Source: Diplocarpon mali (taxonomy: Eukaryota; Ascomycota; Leotiomycetes; Helotiales; Drepanopezizaceae). Taken from it: a DNA stretch of 64,000 nt. The position numbers were made by a program, and so were the translations under genes. The stretch's first letter is position 1, and every line of letters starts with the position of its first letter. Below the pieces are notes generated by a model that saw nothing but the letters and a program-made list of their open reading frames with translations, had not been told where the DNA came from and did no database searches. Shown here in pieces: positions 10,386 through 21,745 of the stretch. Where the stretch lies: NCBI GenBank assembly GCA_024741835.1, contig JAENRP010000236.1:1-64000 (forward strand), given 5' to 3'.

Positions 10386-10874
10386 GTTTACATCTATATC
10401 TACACCTATATCCACATCCACACCTGTACCTACACCCAACCACCCCAAGAGCCAACGAAGCCCCGTTGGCAGCCCCACTCGCAAACCAGCAGGAAACATA
10501 CCAGCTCCCAAGAGACCATACGGGTACGCCTACACCTGTGGTCGCAGCACCCAAGAGACTCCTACCTCCCTACCCTACCCTACTCTCCCTGCTCAGCTCT
10601 GCTCTGCTCGGCCCCGCCGCGCAGCACCCCGCCCTACCCTTTCTTCCCTTCGCTGCCGTGCCAGCAACTCGATCGCCGACTCCCCCTCCTCCTGGTCACA
10701 GCCGCAGAGAGCCGTGGGGTTGTAGGTGGAGGTGCAGTGGACGATCGCGCGCGGGGTGCTGGTCGAGGTCCCTCCCTGCTAAGGTGATGTTGATCCCCTC
10801 CCTAGCATTGCGATGCTGCCTTGTGGGCAGAGCTCCTTCGTGCCTGGTCATGTGCGTTGCTACCTGCGTATGAC
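10386..10874. other. Intergenic, repeat-derived then C-rich, no gene seen
   Basis: Open frames here on both strands derive from simple repeats and C-rich sequence. No motif is recognised before the assembly gap. Confidence 0.4.
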
Positions 10875-10916
10875 NNNNNNNNNNNNNNNNNNNNNNNNNN
10901 NNNNNNNNNNNNNNNN
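10875..10916. other. Assembly gap (N)
   Basis: A run of 42 N bases. Sequence on either side is C-rich. The true gap length is unknown. Confidence 0.99.
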
Positions 10917-11457
10917 CCCCCGCTTCTCGGTTTTCTTCCTCTTCTGTCCTTTTCCCGCGTGTCGAGGTTCAATAACGTGCTTTAGGCTAGTTGCGTTTGA
11001 GACGTGAGTGAATATGAAATACACATCATCCCAACGCGAATAAAACTCCGACTCCCGCTAAAGCCGTGTCCTCAAATACATGCTGCAGATTCTCCCTACC
11101 CCTATTACCAGAACAAACAACCCAGGCCGTTGCATATATGCAAGACCAGATAACCCGAGGCAGAATGGTTTTGATGGCTTTGCTCTTCTCTTCTTTAAAT
11201 ACACCCCCTTCCTCTTCGCTGTTCCTCACCCTTCGTATCGTACAGATCTGCTACGCCAAAGCAAGCGAGCCACGGGAACAGCCAGTTGAGGAACCCCCCC
11301 GAGAAGAACGCCGCCGATCCCAATCCCGAAACCGTTGTATCCAGCTCATCCTGCCCGGCTTGCAGTAGACAGAGTAAACAAACGAGCCAAGTAGACATGG
11401 TCAAGCACACGTCTTATCCATAACCAGGCAGCTTCAGCCACCATCCTCTTGGCCATG

Positions 11458-13752
11458 CTAACTCCTCTTCAAGCTAGCGTTCTTCCCCACCCCGAGGCCA
11501 AACCAGCGTTTGGGAGTTCCCGTCCCAGGACTCGCCCCTGCATCCGCATGGCCGTTCCCGTGGCCGGGCCCATGGCCGTGCTGCTCGGCACTCGTGCCAA
11601 CACTGGCCTTCCTCACAAGCTGGACACTGTTCCCATGATCATAACCATGACCCCCACCACCAAGTCCCTCGTAGGCCCCGACACCTGCGCCGGCCAAGGT
11701 GCTGTTCCTCCTCGGCTCGCACGTCGACACAGGGCGCGGCCGCGGCCCGGGCCGAGCGCGCCGGATCGGCGGAGGCGTGGCGCGGTCGTCCTGCTCGTGG
11801 CTCGTGCTCTCGCTGGCGTGGCAGCTAGCGTTCGCATCCGCCGCAGGAGGGTATCCCGCCTTCGGCCTCGGCACACCAGGCGAGGGCGACCCCGGCGGCA
11901 GACGGCTGTCTCCGCGGCCGAACATGCGGAGGTTGGGGATGCGGCTCTTCTTGGCCGCGCTGCTGGGAGGAGACGGCTCGTTCTGGTGGGCAGGGGGGGA
12001 GGCGGGGGGTTTGGCTCTGCGCAGCTTGGTCGTCGCGGACAGGCTCGAGCGGCGATCTGCAATCTCCGGCTGGCTGGTGACGTCGACGGGATACGAAGGA
12101 CGCTCGTCGTACTGCTGCTGGCTGCTGTTCGAGCGCGAGTAGTGCAACACGGTGTCGTCGCTGCGTGGGTGTTCCGCCATGCTTGAGCGGCGAAGGGACG
12201 CGTACCTCGCTGCCGGGCGGGCGGGTGCGGGGAGTTCGGGCTCGCGGGTGTAGCCGCCCGCCCAGCCGCCGCCGCCGCCGCCGAACGTAAACAGATCCGG
12301 AGCGATGCTCCCCTGGCCGCGCGGAGACTCGGCCGAGTATGTGCTGAGGGTGCTGTCGACGCTGCCGGTGTCGGTCGTGTCTTCCTGCGGCGTGTCCCAG
12401 CCGTGGCCGTCGCGCCTGCTCGTGACGGTTTCGCCGGCGCTTCTCGGGCGGATGGAGAGCGTGGACTGAGAGGCGGGGCGGGCCGGCTCGGGAGAGTCAT
12501 CGCGATGGCTCTGATGCAGGGTCGAGTGGGAAGAGCGGAAGTTGCGGAGGGTGTTGGTGCTGATCGTGTCGGGTGTTGGGGGGAGGGTTTGTTGACACTC
12601 GGGTCTGGCTCGGTCGGTAAAGACGTTGCGAGATCTGCGCCTGTCTCTCGTCGTGGCGTCGCGGGCAGCGTTTAGATTCCTCTCCGTCTTGTCGAGGGTG
12701 TGTTTCAGCTTCTCCAGGCGTTGCAAGGGAGATTCGAGGACGTCATTGATGGAGAGGAACTGGCTCTTCCGCAGAGTCGGGGCTGGGCGGCGAGGGGTGG
12801 CAGTGACGGGTCGCTCTCCCACCCATTCCTCGACCGACGCGGCGGCTCGGTGTCGCCGGGGCTCGGCGTCGTCGCCGAGCGTCACTTCGGGCGCCTCCTT
12901 CTGGCCATACACGCTGACAAACGAGCTCTCGCTCAGCACGCTCAATCTCGGACTGCCCATCCCGTCTTCCTCGGACAGCTGCGGCAAGGTCGAGTCGCTG
13001 TGTTCGTGGTGCGGGAGGTATAGGCTCCTCAGCGCCTCATTTCCGTCGGTCGTGTCGGACAAGAATGATGGCATCCTCGCCATCGTCCGCGGCGGCGAGC
13101 TCGAAAATTCGCGTGGCGGCGCCACGGACCCCCGCTCGCACGTCGCATCGAAGGCCTCGACATCCTCCCGATCCCGCACCAGCGCCTGGATCCTCTCCTC
13201 CAGGTCGCAGATCATACCCACAGCCTCCTCGACGGCCTGATCCCGCTTCTGCAGTTCCGCCAGCAGCTGGTCGTTGATATCCCGCAGCTCGGCCTGCTGC
13301 TCGACCGTCCTCTCCAGCTCCTCCAGCCTCGCCTCCATGGTCTCCTGGCGCTGGCGTCGATGGTACAGCTCGAGCTTGAGATCGAAATTCTGCTTGTGCA
13401 AGGTCGAGACGGCCTGCTCTCGTTAGCCCCCCCTTACCCCTTCCGCTCCGGTCCTGGCCACGGCGCAGAGACGACTGACCTCTTCCATCTGCTTCACGCC
13501 CATCCCCATCCCCTTCCCCAGCCCACTCGAGCTCGGTCGGCGCTCCTCCCTCCCCTTGGTCGGCGAGCTCTGCACCACCCTCTCGACCAGATCCACGCTC
13601 CGGCCCCGCTGCCTCGCGCTCTCGGACTTGCGCTCCCTCAAGCGGTCTTGTAGCAGACTCCCCGACATCGAGAGACCGCGCGCAGGGTGGGAGAGGTCCT
13701 GGACGCGCTGCGGGAGGTGTGCGTTGGAGCTGTTGCTAGAGCTGGGCGTCAT
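11458..13752 (-). CDS. Centrosomin-motif (Cnn_1N) protein, probable microtubule-organising component
   Basis: Minus-strand exons 13480-13752 and 11458-13413 flank a 66-nt GT-AG intron and encode 742 residues. The hallmark spans the splice: KQMEE joined to AVSTLHKQNFDLKLELYHRR, the centrosomin N-terminal motif 1 that binds gamma-tubulin complexes in the Mto1/Pcp1/ApsB group. A coiled coil of about 70 residues follows (ETMEARLEELERTVEQQAEL onwards). The rest is a long Ser/Pro/Arg-rich, probably disordered region ending in a basic tail, KRWFGLGVGKNASLKRS. The protein is shorter than ApsB or Pcp1 and lacks their long coiled coils, so it may be a separate fungal subfamily. The start at 13752 is chosen for its context; the frame stays open to an ATG at 13956, adding 68 basic residues. 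Expected at the spindle pole body or septal organising centres; this is inference from the motif. Confidence 0.75.
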
Positions 13753-16199
13753 TCTGGTGGTGGTGGTGATGCTGCTGCTCGCGCTGCTTTCTGGGCGAAA
13801 GGAGGGCCGCGCGCGTCGAGATGCGATTCCCTCCTCCATCTGGCCCTTTGTTCTCCTGCTTCCTGTGTTGATCGGTCTCTTGCGCTGTGCTGCCGATTTT
13901 CGCTTGTGAGAAGTCGTACGACGCGATGCCGGGGCGACTGCTCGGACGCTGCGCACGACCCGGGATCAGCCTTGCAGGATGGTGGCGGCGGGAAGACGCG
14001 TCGTCGATCGGGTGTTGGTGTTGGCGCCAATTACTTTTCCTGCCGGGCAGCGGTTTGCGGCGGGTGTATAAATAGAATGGGGGTTATAATTATCCTCTCT
14101 CCTTGTCCAGTCGGTTTCGCGTCTCACGTCGTGTGGGCGGGACGAGGGCGATGCACAGCGATGGGCGTAGGGAGAGACCTCTCGCGGTCGGCAGAAGGCG
14201 GCGGAAGAGACGAGCGCGCGGTGTTGGGTCAGGGGCGGGAGGCTTGAAACATGCCGGTCAAGCAAAGATGCGTGTCGAAGGGATGGGATGGGGTTGAGAT
14301 GGGAGAGATGGGATGGGTTGGGGATGGGGCGAGGAGAAAGCGAGAGAGGAAAAGAGTTTTTCGTTAGCTCAGCTCGGTACCCGATGGGCTTTCGCGTCAC
14401 AGGAGAGAAGAACCCAAAGGGCTCGACGATTGGTCGAGGTCGCTCCGGGGAGAATTGTCCATCAGCATCCGGGAGACCTCAACACCACTGCTGTGTCGGA
14501 TCCCTACCCCATCCTACGCCATGCCGTGAATGCATCCGACTCGTGTGATCCGGCCACCTGTGCAGGTGCAGAAGTGAAGATCGTCCACGGCGCAACACAG
14601 CAGGCTCCGTCCCACGTCCTGCACCTGCGGATCCACCGCCCACACGCCCGGGATCCTTTGTCGGTTGGGAGAGGGGGCTGGACTGTGTAGATGTGATGAT
14701 CTGTGTGTGTGTATATATATATATATAGTTATATATATATATAAGTATATATAAGTATACACACATACATATATACATAAAAAGACTCCAAGTTGATCGT
14801 CATTCATCCAATAGAAATCCAACAAGAGACCGGGCACGTGTCCATGTCCATGCACAACTCGTCCGTTCTGGGACGCGGCCGTGCAGTTATGCATACCCGT
14901 GACCCTCCCGTCCCCTTCCTAGCTCCCGCCCTACGCCTCAGCACCACCACCCAGGGACTCTCCAACGGCCCGCAGTCGCCATACCCGGGGCGTCTCGTCC
15001 CCTTGTCCTCCCCACGCCCCCCGGGGTCGAGGGGAGAGCGAGAATGAAGCTTCCGCAAGCGCGGGCGCGACATCCGTGTGGTGCGGAACCGCCCTCGACG
15101 CGCCGCCGACGACGACGAGGATCGGGCACTGCGAAAGACACGCTATCGGTACCTGACCCCCCGTCCTGGGACGTCCCTGCCTCCCGGTCCCGTGGCCCGA
15201 TGCAGGTCCGGGGGCCTGCCCTCGGTGTTCCTGCATGTACCGCGGCCGAGCTGGTTACGTCGCACCTCCCTTGCCGAGCGAGCGGGGAGCCGGCCCGCCG
15301 CCAATCAGACAGGGCCCGGGGCAGAGGCTGGCGGCTCCTTCCGGATGAGAGCCGTGGTGGGGCCGGGAGGCCGGGTGGCAGCGGGCTGGTGGGGCGGGGG
15401 CGATGGCTGGGACGGTCTGTGTGCTGACTGTGTAATTAACTACGTGCTCGGCGCCCCGACTTGCATATGCAGCGCCAGTTAAAAGAGGACAAGATCCAGC
15501 AGACAATGACAAGATCCAGCAGACGATGGATCCACTTGCCGCTTCCCTTTTCTCCCCCTCCCCCACAAGCTGGAGGGAGCGGAAGGCGTACCTCGCCACC
15601 CACGTACTATACGAGACGGCCTACCCCACGTGATGTCCGCACCGAGCCGATCAGAACGGGCCCGGACGACCCCCCAGACCAGACAGAGGGACGTCCCGAT
15701 CCGTGTCCGAGATCAGACCTTCGCACGACTCGTCACGACGCGTCCACGTTCGGCAGGGAAAGATACCTCCACCTACCCCTTTTGGCTCGGAACTGCGAGC
15801 CTACCTTCTACCTCCATCCTCGGGCCTCCTACCCACAGATACACGACCGTCCTGCAGAGACCAGACGAGCCAGGTCGGTGGGGCGGGCGACCGGGCCTCG
15901 ACAACTCCCGCTGCCGACCCAGATCCCCAGATCCCCAGATACTAGCCCCGTCAGACTCGCGTGGCTTCGCCTCAAGTTGAACGTGAGTTGCGCTGCGGAA
16001 TCGTGTACATGTGTATTATCGATATCTCCGTAGACGCGTCGTTACCCGCATGTCCAAGCCCCCACCGTACCATCCAAGTCAAGTAGATCGGCAACACTCC
16101 CCCGAAACGCCGGTCCACACGCCTCCCACCCCCCTCAAGACCGAATCTGAGCAGGACACGGCGAGGGGGAAGAGGACCCGCTCCCTCCGCCCAGCCCCT
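13753..16199. other. GC-rich intergenic region, no supported gene
   Basis: About 2.4 kb. Many overlapping frames exist because the DNA is GC-rich, but none carries a recognisable domain. A TA/GT microsatellite lies at 14703-14765. A 19-bp direct duplication built on GACAAGATCCAGCAGAC lies at about 15487-15526. A TATAAATA-like box is at about 14065. Confidence 0.45.
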
Positions 16200-18139
16200 T
16201 CAAAACCTCGCCAGCTCGTCCTTCCCCACCGTGCTGGGACTCTCGTCCCCGTCTCCCTCGCCGTCACTGATCAAGCCCGCCAGCTCAAACTCCTCCGCGT
16301 CCCGGATCTGCCGGCTATCGCTCGGCGCATGGCCGTTCATTCTGGGCAGCCGCTGCCGCCGCGGCTGGTCGTCCTTCGGCGGAACTGCAGGCGACGAGTT
16401 GACGGCGTACAAGTGCAGGAGCATGTTGGTGAACAGGAAGGCCAGGAAGGCCAACGAGTACAGGACGAGGACGTAGGAGACGTGCGTGATACCCGCGTCC
16501 GAGATGAGCTGCATTTGCTCTTCGGTGGCGCCCATGAAGAGGAAGCCGGAGGCGTAGAGAAGCTGGTTTCGTTCTCCGTCAGATGCTGGCTGGCCCGTGG
16601 TGCGAAGCACAGGAGGGGTGAAGAGGGGTGAGGCGGGTAGAGGATGAGATGGGAGAGGTTGAGATAAGAAAGGTTGAGATAAGAAAGGTTGAGATGGGAG
16701 GTTGAAATGGGAGAGGTTCAAATGAGAGAGGCTCAAATGGGGAGAGGATCAGAAGTGAGGACTTACGAACGGCGGGATATACTGCCAGCTATGCGCGTCT
16801 CCATGCTCCGAGATGGTGTCGGCATCCCGCAACACAAACGCGACCTCGATGATCCGGGACAGACCGGCGGCCATGAGAGTATACCCAAACACCGTATGCA
16901 CCATCGTGCTGAGCGGCAAGTGCTGCGGGTGCGAACTCATCCCCCAGCCGGTGATGAGTATCACGAATCCGGGCACGAAATTGCGCTTCGGGCTCCCATC
17001 CGATTTCCGACTGAGCCATACACCAGCCAGCCCTGCGCACCACCAGATCACGCCCATGGTCGTATGCTGAATGTCGTTCCCGACCCAGGCACCGCCCCAT
17101 CGGTGTTCCGTGAAGGTGTTGACGCAGCCCCATGCAGCAATCAGCGCGCTGTCAAAGAACTCCTGCGAGCGGCCGGTTCGCTTGAGCCAGGCCTGCCCGA
17201 CAAGCATCAGCAGCGTGAGCAGCACGCCGTACCCGATGAAGGCACTACCCATGATGAAGTGTGCCAGGCACTGGCCGAGGTGATCGTCTCGACAGAATCC
17301 CAGCCCAGCAATCCCGCCAAACAGCATCTGCACCCAGGCGACCACGGGCATGGCTTTCCCGAGAATGCCGTGCCCGTGGACCGCTACCTTGCGGATCTTG
17401 CCGTGGATGCCCTTTGTGATATGAAACTTGAGATAGATCCCGAACACGATTTGGACCATGAGCATCAGCATCAGCCAGTTGGCGAAAGAGGCGTGCACAT
17501 TCTTGGAGAAGGCTCTGCCGCCGTGGAGGTGGCCGAGAAAATAGGCCGGGATCACGATGAGGGTGCCCAGGACCTGGACCGGGACGTGGAATTTCGAGCG
17601 GGTTATCTGAGAATGTGAGCGGAGGATGGAGTAGATGAATGGGAAGGGAAACATACACCCAGTACCATCCCAGTCGGGAAGATGATGCCGAAGGAGAGCA
17701 TCATTAGCAGGATGTGTATCCATAGTATTGCGTCCTGTGAGGGTCAGCAGTTTTTCGCAGCAAGTCTTCTCTTTGTTCCTGTCTCCATGCCTCGTTCTCC
17801 ATGGTCTCATCTCCAGTCTCATCTCCGACTTGATGTCTTCACCTCCATTTCTTCTCCTCCGTGTCTCCTGGTCCCTCTCCGCCACTGTCTACTTGATGGC
17901 GTGACGGTTTCTCCCATCTTGTAACCTGCGGCTTCGAGGACATCCCCCCCCCCTCTGTCACTTCTTGCCCGTCCGCCCACCTGCCATCCCTACAAAGAAA
18001 GAGAATGACCTACGATTGGATCCTTCGAAACATACTCGCCCTCCGCAACATGCGACATGTCACCATGAGCCCTGCCCAAACCTGCCATCGAAAGCACGAC
18101 CGCGAGCGAGCACAGCCCCGTCCTCCTCTTTCCCGTCAT
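16200..18139 (-). CDS. YTP1-like multi-pass membrane protein (DUF2427)
   Basis: Minus-strand exons 18014-18139, 17657-17734, 16767-17606 and 16200-16562 give 468 residues. A signal peptide (RRTGLCSLAVVLSMAGLGRAHG) precedes the first helix, DAILWIHILLMMLSFGIIFP. Further helices include VQVLGTLIVIPAYFLGHLHG, NWLMLMLMVQIVFGIYLKF, VVAWVQMLFGGIAGL and the C-terminal THVSYVLVLYSLAFLAFLFT. Conserved histidines recur in the helices (HLHGG, FHIT, HGHGILG, TEHRWGG, HTTMGV), reminiscent of cytochrome b561/ferric-reductase folds, so haem binding is plausible but unproven. LLYASGFLFMGATEEQM at the start of the last exon is typical of the YTP1 C-terminal domain. Introns are 279, 50 and 204 nt, all GT-AG. 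Function in fungi is poorly defined. Confidence 0.9.
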
Positions 18140-18999
18140 CGTGCCGCTCTTCAGTTCGCAATGCCAGATAAATCGACCTCGTTCGCATCCGCCCCGGGAA
18201 TCGACTCCTCGGGATGCTGTCTCCACAATGCCAATCCGTCGTTCAGCCGAGTCTTGTTTGTTACAGCTCGACAACAGAGTCGGATCGTCGAGAGTCTCAA
18301 CTTCGTGGTGATGGAATTCGGAAGAGCCGTCCAAGTCGAACGCGTAATGGTTGTTGGTCGCAATTGGCATACGAAGTGGGGATGCGATATGTCGGAGACG
18401 CGGCACTTGTGCGCCGGCTATTCCGGCAGCTAGACTGCGAACGGATGATAACGAGCTTTGTCTTTTTCTTGACTTTTAAGCGCAAAGGCCCGGGGCAATT
18501 GTACTCAACTAGTAGCCGCTGGGCAATATGTCATGTGTCGATGTTGGGAGATTCCGAAAAACAAGCTTCCGGGGACAAGATCTTACCATCCAGGTTCAAG
18601 CCTCTGACATCGTCAAAGATCATCAATTCAAACTGGATAGCTCCTTGCATCGATATGCGGCAGAATTAGGCGGTCTATCGATGCCGTTTTGCTTCGCTAC
18701 GCTTGCCTATGCACCAAGCACCTCTGCGCTTGCTTCACCCTCAACATTTCTCACGCCGAACTCTGGACGTGAGAATTTGTATCGATAATCGTTGAAGTCG
18801 CATGGAAAAGGTTAGCCAGCGTTGGTGGAGCCTGAGAACGCAGCCAAAACTCCTGATTCAGTCGCCGGGTTCTATTCTTCGGCTCTTTTCTCACATCTCT
18901 CGCTAAAAGCTAGCTTACCCGGCTTTCACCTCATCATCACCAAAACCTGCAGGATGTGACCAGCAACACAATCGGGCCGAAACCTCCACGCGCATTACA
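18140..18999. other. Intergenic between divergent genes
   Basis: Holds the upstream regions of the YTP1-like gene (minus) and the PPTase gene (plus). Open frames here show no recognisable motif. Confidence 0.5.
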
Positions 19000-20367
19000 A
19001 TGGCTAGCATTCCTCAGGAGTCCGTGTCCGGCCCAAGGATAATCCAATGGTACCTTGACACCCGACCTTTATGGCCCGTCCCCAATCATTCTAACCCACG
19101 AGATGAAGTTCAGCAACTGAAAACCATCGTTTGTCCCCCTCCCCCGTTCACCATGCGGAGCTCAACACTGACATTCTTATCCTCCCCCAGGCTGCTCGAG
19201 AACTTTCCTTACTCACTCCCCAAGAGCAAGACTCCGTCCTCAAATTCTACCACCTACGCGACGCAAAAACAAAACTCGCATCTCATCTCCTGAAGCACTA
19301 TTTCGTTACCCTCTTCTCGCCTTCTCTGCCCTGGTCACAGTCCGCAATCTCGAGAGATGGGATGGGCAAGCCCTTCTATCGGACTTCAAATTCAGCCACA
19401 GCCTCTAGCCTCTCCTCCGCACCACCTTCATCTTCTCCGTCTCGGGCCCAGGCTCAGACCCAGAGCTTGGAATTCAATGTCTCGCACCAAGCAGGCCTTG
19501 TATCGCTCATCGGAGCCGTTGGTTTTCATAGTTCTGGTAAGCTGGCCCCGCTCCCGCCCGCATCGACCTTCTCGCAAGCGAGGAAAAATGCTGCTGCTGT
19601 GCTAATATCTGTCATATGCAGTCGATGTAGGCACAGACATAGTCTGTGTCAACGAGCGCGCAAGCCATGATGATGCCTATATCTCCGCCCAGGGATTCTT
19701 CGCATGGATAGACATGCACGCAGACGTATTCTCCCCCCCGGAAGTCTCGTCCATGAAATTCGGTCCTCTACCTCTCAAGCACCTCTTTGGAAGTCTCCTT
19801 CCTGAGAGGAGGAAAGCGAGGGTTGAGGGTTATGGATTTGATATGATCTCGAGATGTCAGAGGCCTGGCGATGTTTTAAAATTGAACGTATCTTATGATG
19901 CAGACGAAGAAGGAGGTGGTAGTAATAGCGGTGGGAGCAAACTCAACCTGACTGTCAAAGGAACCGAGATCCTAGCCCTCAAAAAACGACGTTTCTATGC
20001 GTACTGGTGTCTACGGGAAGCCTACGTGAAGATGACCGGCGAGGCGCTCGCAGCGTCCTGGCTGAAAGAACTCGAGATCTCGGGTATCAGGGTTCCTCTC
20101 CCTGCACCTTCACCCTTGAGATCATCATCACCACCGATCCCCGACCCGCACAAAGACGAGGACCTACAAGATGGCGAAGTGGTAAAGAACTTCACGATCT
20201 TGTTCAGAGACCACCAGGTCGCGGACGTGGTGATGGAGCTCGCGGCGCTGGGGCAGGATTACATGATCTCGGGGGCTGTGCGGGGTGCCGGTGGTGAGGT
20301 GCAGATGGGGCGGTGGGTGCGTGTTGAGCTGGGGGATGTTGTGGGGTTGGCGGAAGGGAGGGTTTGA
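19000..20367 (+). CDS. 4'-Phosphopantetheinyl transferase (Sfp/NpgA type)
   Basis: Transfers phosphopantetheine from CoA to carrier domains of polyketide and peptide synthetases and of alpha-aminoadipate reductase, so it supports both secondary metabolism and lysine synthesis. Exons 19000-19128, 19191-19536 and 19622-20367 encode 406 residues. N-terminal IIQWYLDTRPLWP is typical of the fungal group. MGKPFY, then FNVSHQAGLVSLI (substrate loop), then VDVGTDIVCVNE with the Mg-binding Asp, then RFYAYWCLREAYVKMTGEAL follow in order. The last is the family WxxKEA motif with Arg for Lys. Intron 1 has a GTTTGT donor, less common but giving the expected join. A Pro/Ser-rich loop (about 20095-20170) and a Gly/Ser-rich loop near 19915-19940 are lineage insertions. 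No PKS or NRPS gene lies nearby, consistent with a stand-alone housekeeping activator. Confidence 0.92.
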
Positions 20368-21745
20368 TGTAAGTGCGTGGATTGTTGTTGCTAAAGAGAG
20401 CACAAGATGGTGCCTATCTGGTTTCATATTATGATCTTAGCCCTTTGGAATATTCAAGTGAACGGCCCCTTTCAGAGATAGATTCATGTGTCTAAAGCTC
20501 ATTATCGCTCTTCCTTACTTTTTGATGGAATGACCGTCCGAGGGGTACGCGGTAAGTGAGACAGGTACTTGAGCTCAAGGTTAATTTGATAGCCTAGGTG
20601 ACAGCTATGTCGGGAGATGAGGTACCCACGCAGAGACTCGGGGTTGGGCATGTATTGAGGCAAGAGCTGTAGGCGAATGATTAGCGAGTGTAAACATCAG
20701 GGGAAAGGAGCAGCGGCTGACCAAATTTGTCCGTCTACATATAAGCTAGGGACTTAATGTTAACTAAGTAAAAAAGTCGAATAACTAAGGGAATTGAGTA
20801 ATGATTATAATTGCTCAAGTGGCTAAATCTAATTCTGTCCCTAGCGCAAAGTCAGCTTGTCAGAACCTCTGAATTAAAATAAATTATACAATGATTGATA
20901 GACTTTCACCGGCTACTAATGTTCAAACAAATTCGTTACATCAAGTGTTAGCCTGGCTTTTACATTTTCTCTGTAAGAACTAAACCTCTAAACATTCGTA
21001 AGATGATAGTGCGCAGAGATCGAAAGCATCTCCTGGCTTTCAATGCGTTGCTATGGCTTATTATCTCTGAAACTACCTTGCGAGCTGACTTATAAACATT
21101 CCTAAGTCAGAGATCACTACCTTACGTCTACGTCCGTGACCTTACGTTCGAGGCTTTCGGAAATATCCTGTCCAGCGGGTATGAGGGGTCACACGAGGGG
21201 GAATCGGATGTATGTAGTTATGCTATCAGCCTTTTGTAGAATTTAGATTGAACATCTCATATCGTAATCTATCATCAAGATATCTTGTGAACTTGCTACT
21301 AGTCTTGTACTAATATGAGCTCTTTATACACTTGGAATCAGATAGTTTGTCGAAGATTCAGTATCTTTGCAGAGATAGCTAGAAAAACATGGAAGACTAG
21401 GAATAAAAGAAAGAAGTTACGTTATAATTATGTAGCAGATTCTGCTGTTATAGCTTGAGGCTAGCTTGAGGCTAGCATGGGGCTATCATTTATCGGGGCG
21501 ATGGGTATCGGGGCGGTGAGTAAAGCGGTGACGTACTCGGAAGTCATGCCGGCACATTGACCAGAATTTTAAAAGTTATTCTAGTTCAAGTCTACCTCTT
21601 GCCAAACCATCGTTCCATAAAATCGCGACCGATCAATGAATTACTCGTTCCCAACTCACATATAAACAGTGGGGATCAAGGCCTTGCTTCTGGCCACCAA
21701 ATACACCGTCTATACCCATCTCCTCCCCTCCACTACCCCGCAATC
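20368..21745. other. AT-rich intergenic region, no gene seen
   Basis: About 1.4 kb with no open frame of note. A short imperfect direct repeat (AGCTTGAGGCTAGC, two to three copies) lies at about 21451-21482. The distal part is the ADE2 promoter region. Confidence 0.5.

Noticed and set aside
10247..10873. 208-codon plus-strand frame beginning MYVYTILTLYQHYINT
   Set aside because: First third is the 11-bp minisatellite and the rest is C-rich sequence running into the N gap.
11613..12500. 295-codon minus-strand frame rich in Arg/Ala/Pro
   Set aside because: Shadow frame of the Cnn_1N gene caused by its high third-position GC.
19000..20367. PPTase as marker of a secondary-metabolite cluster
   Set aside because: No PKS, NRPS or tailoring gene is visible on either side; neighbours are housekeeping genes.
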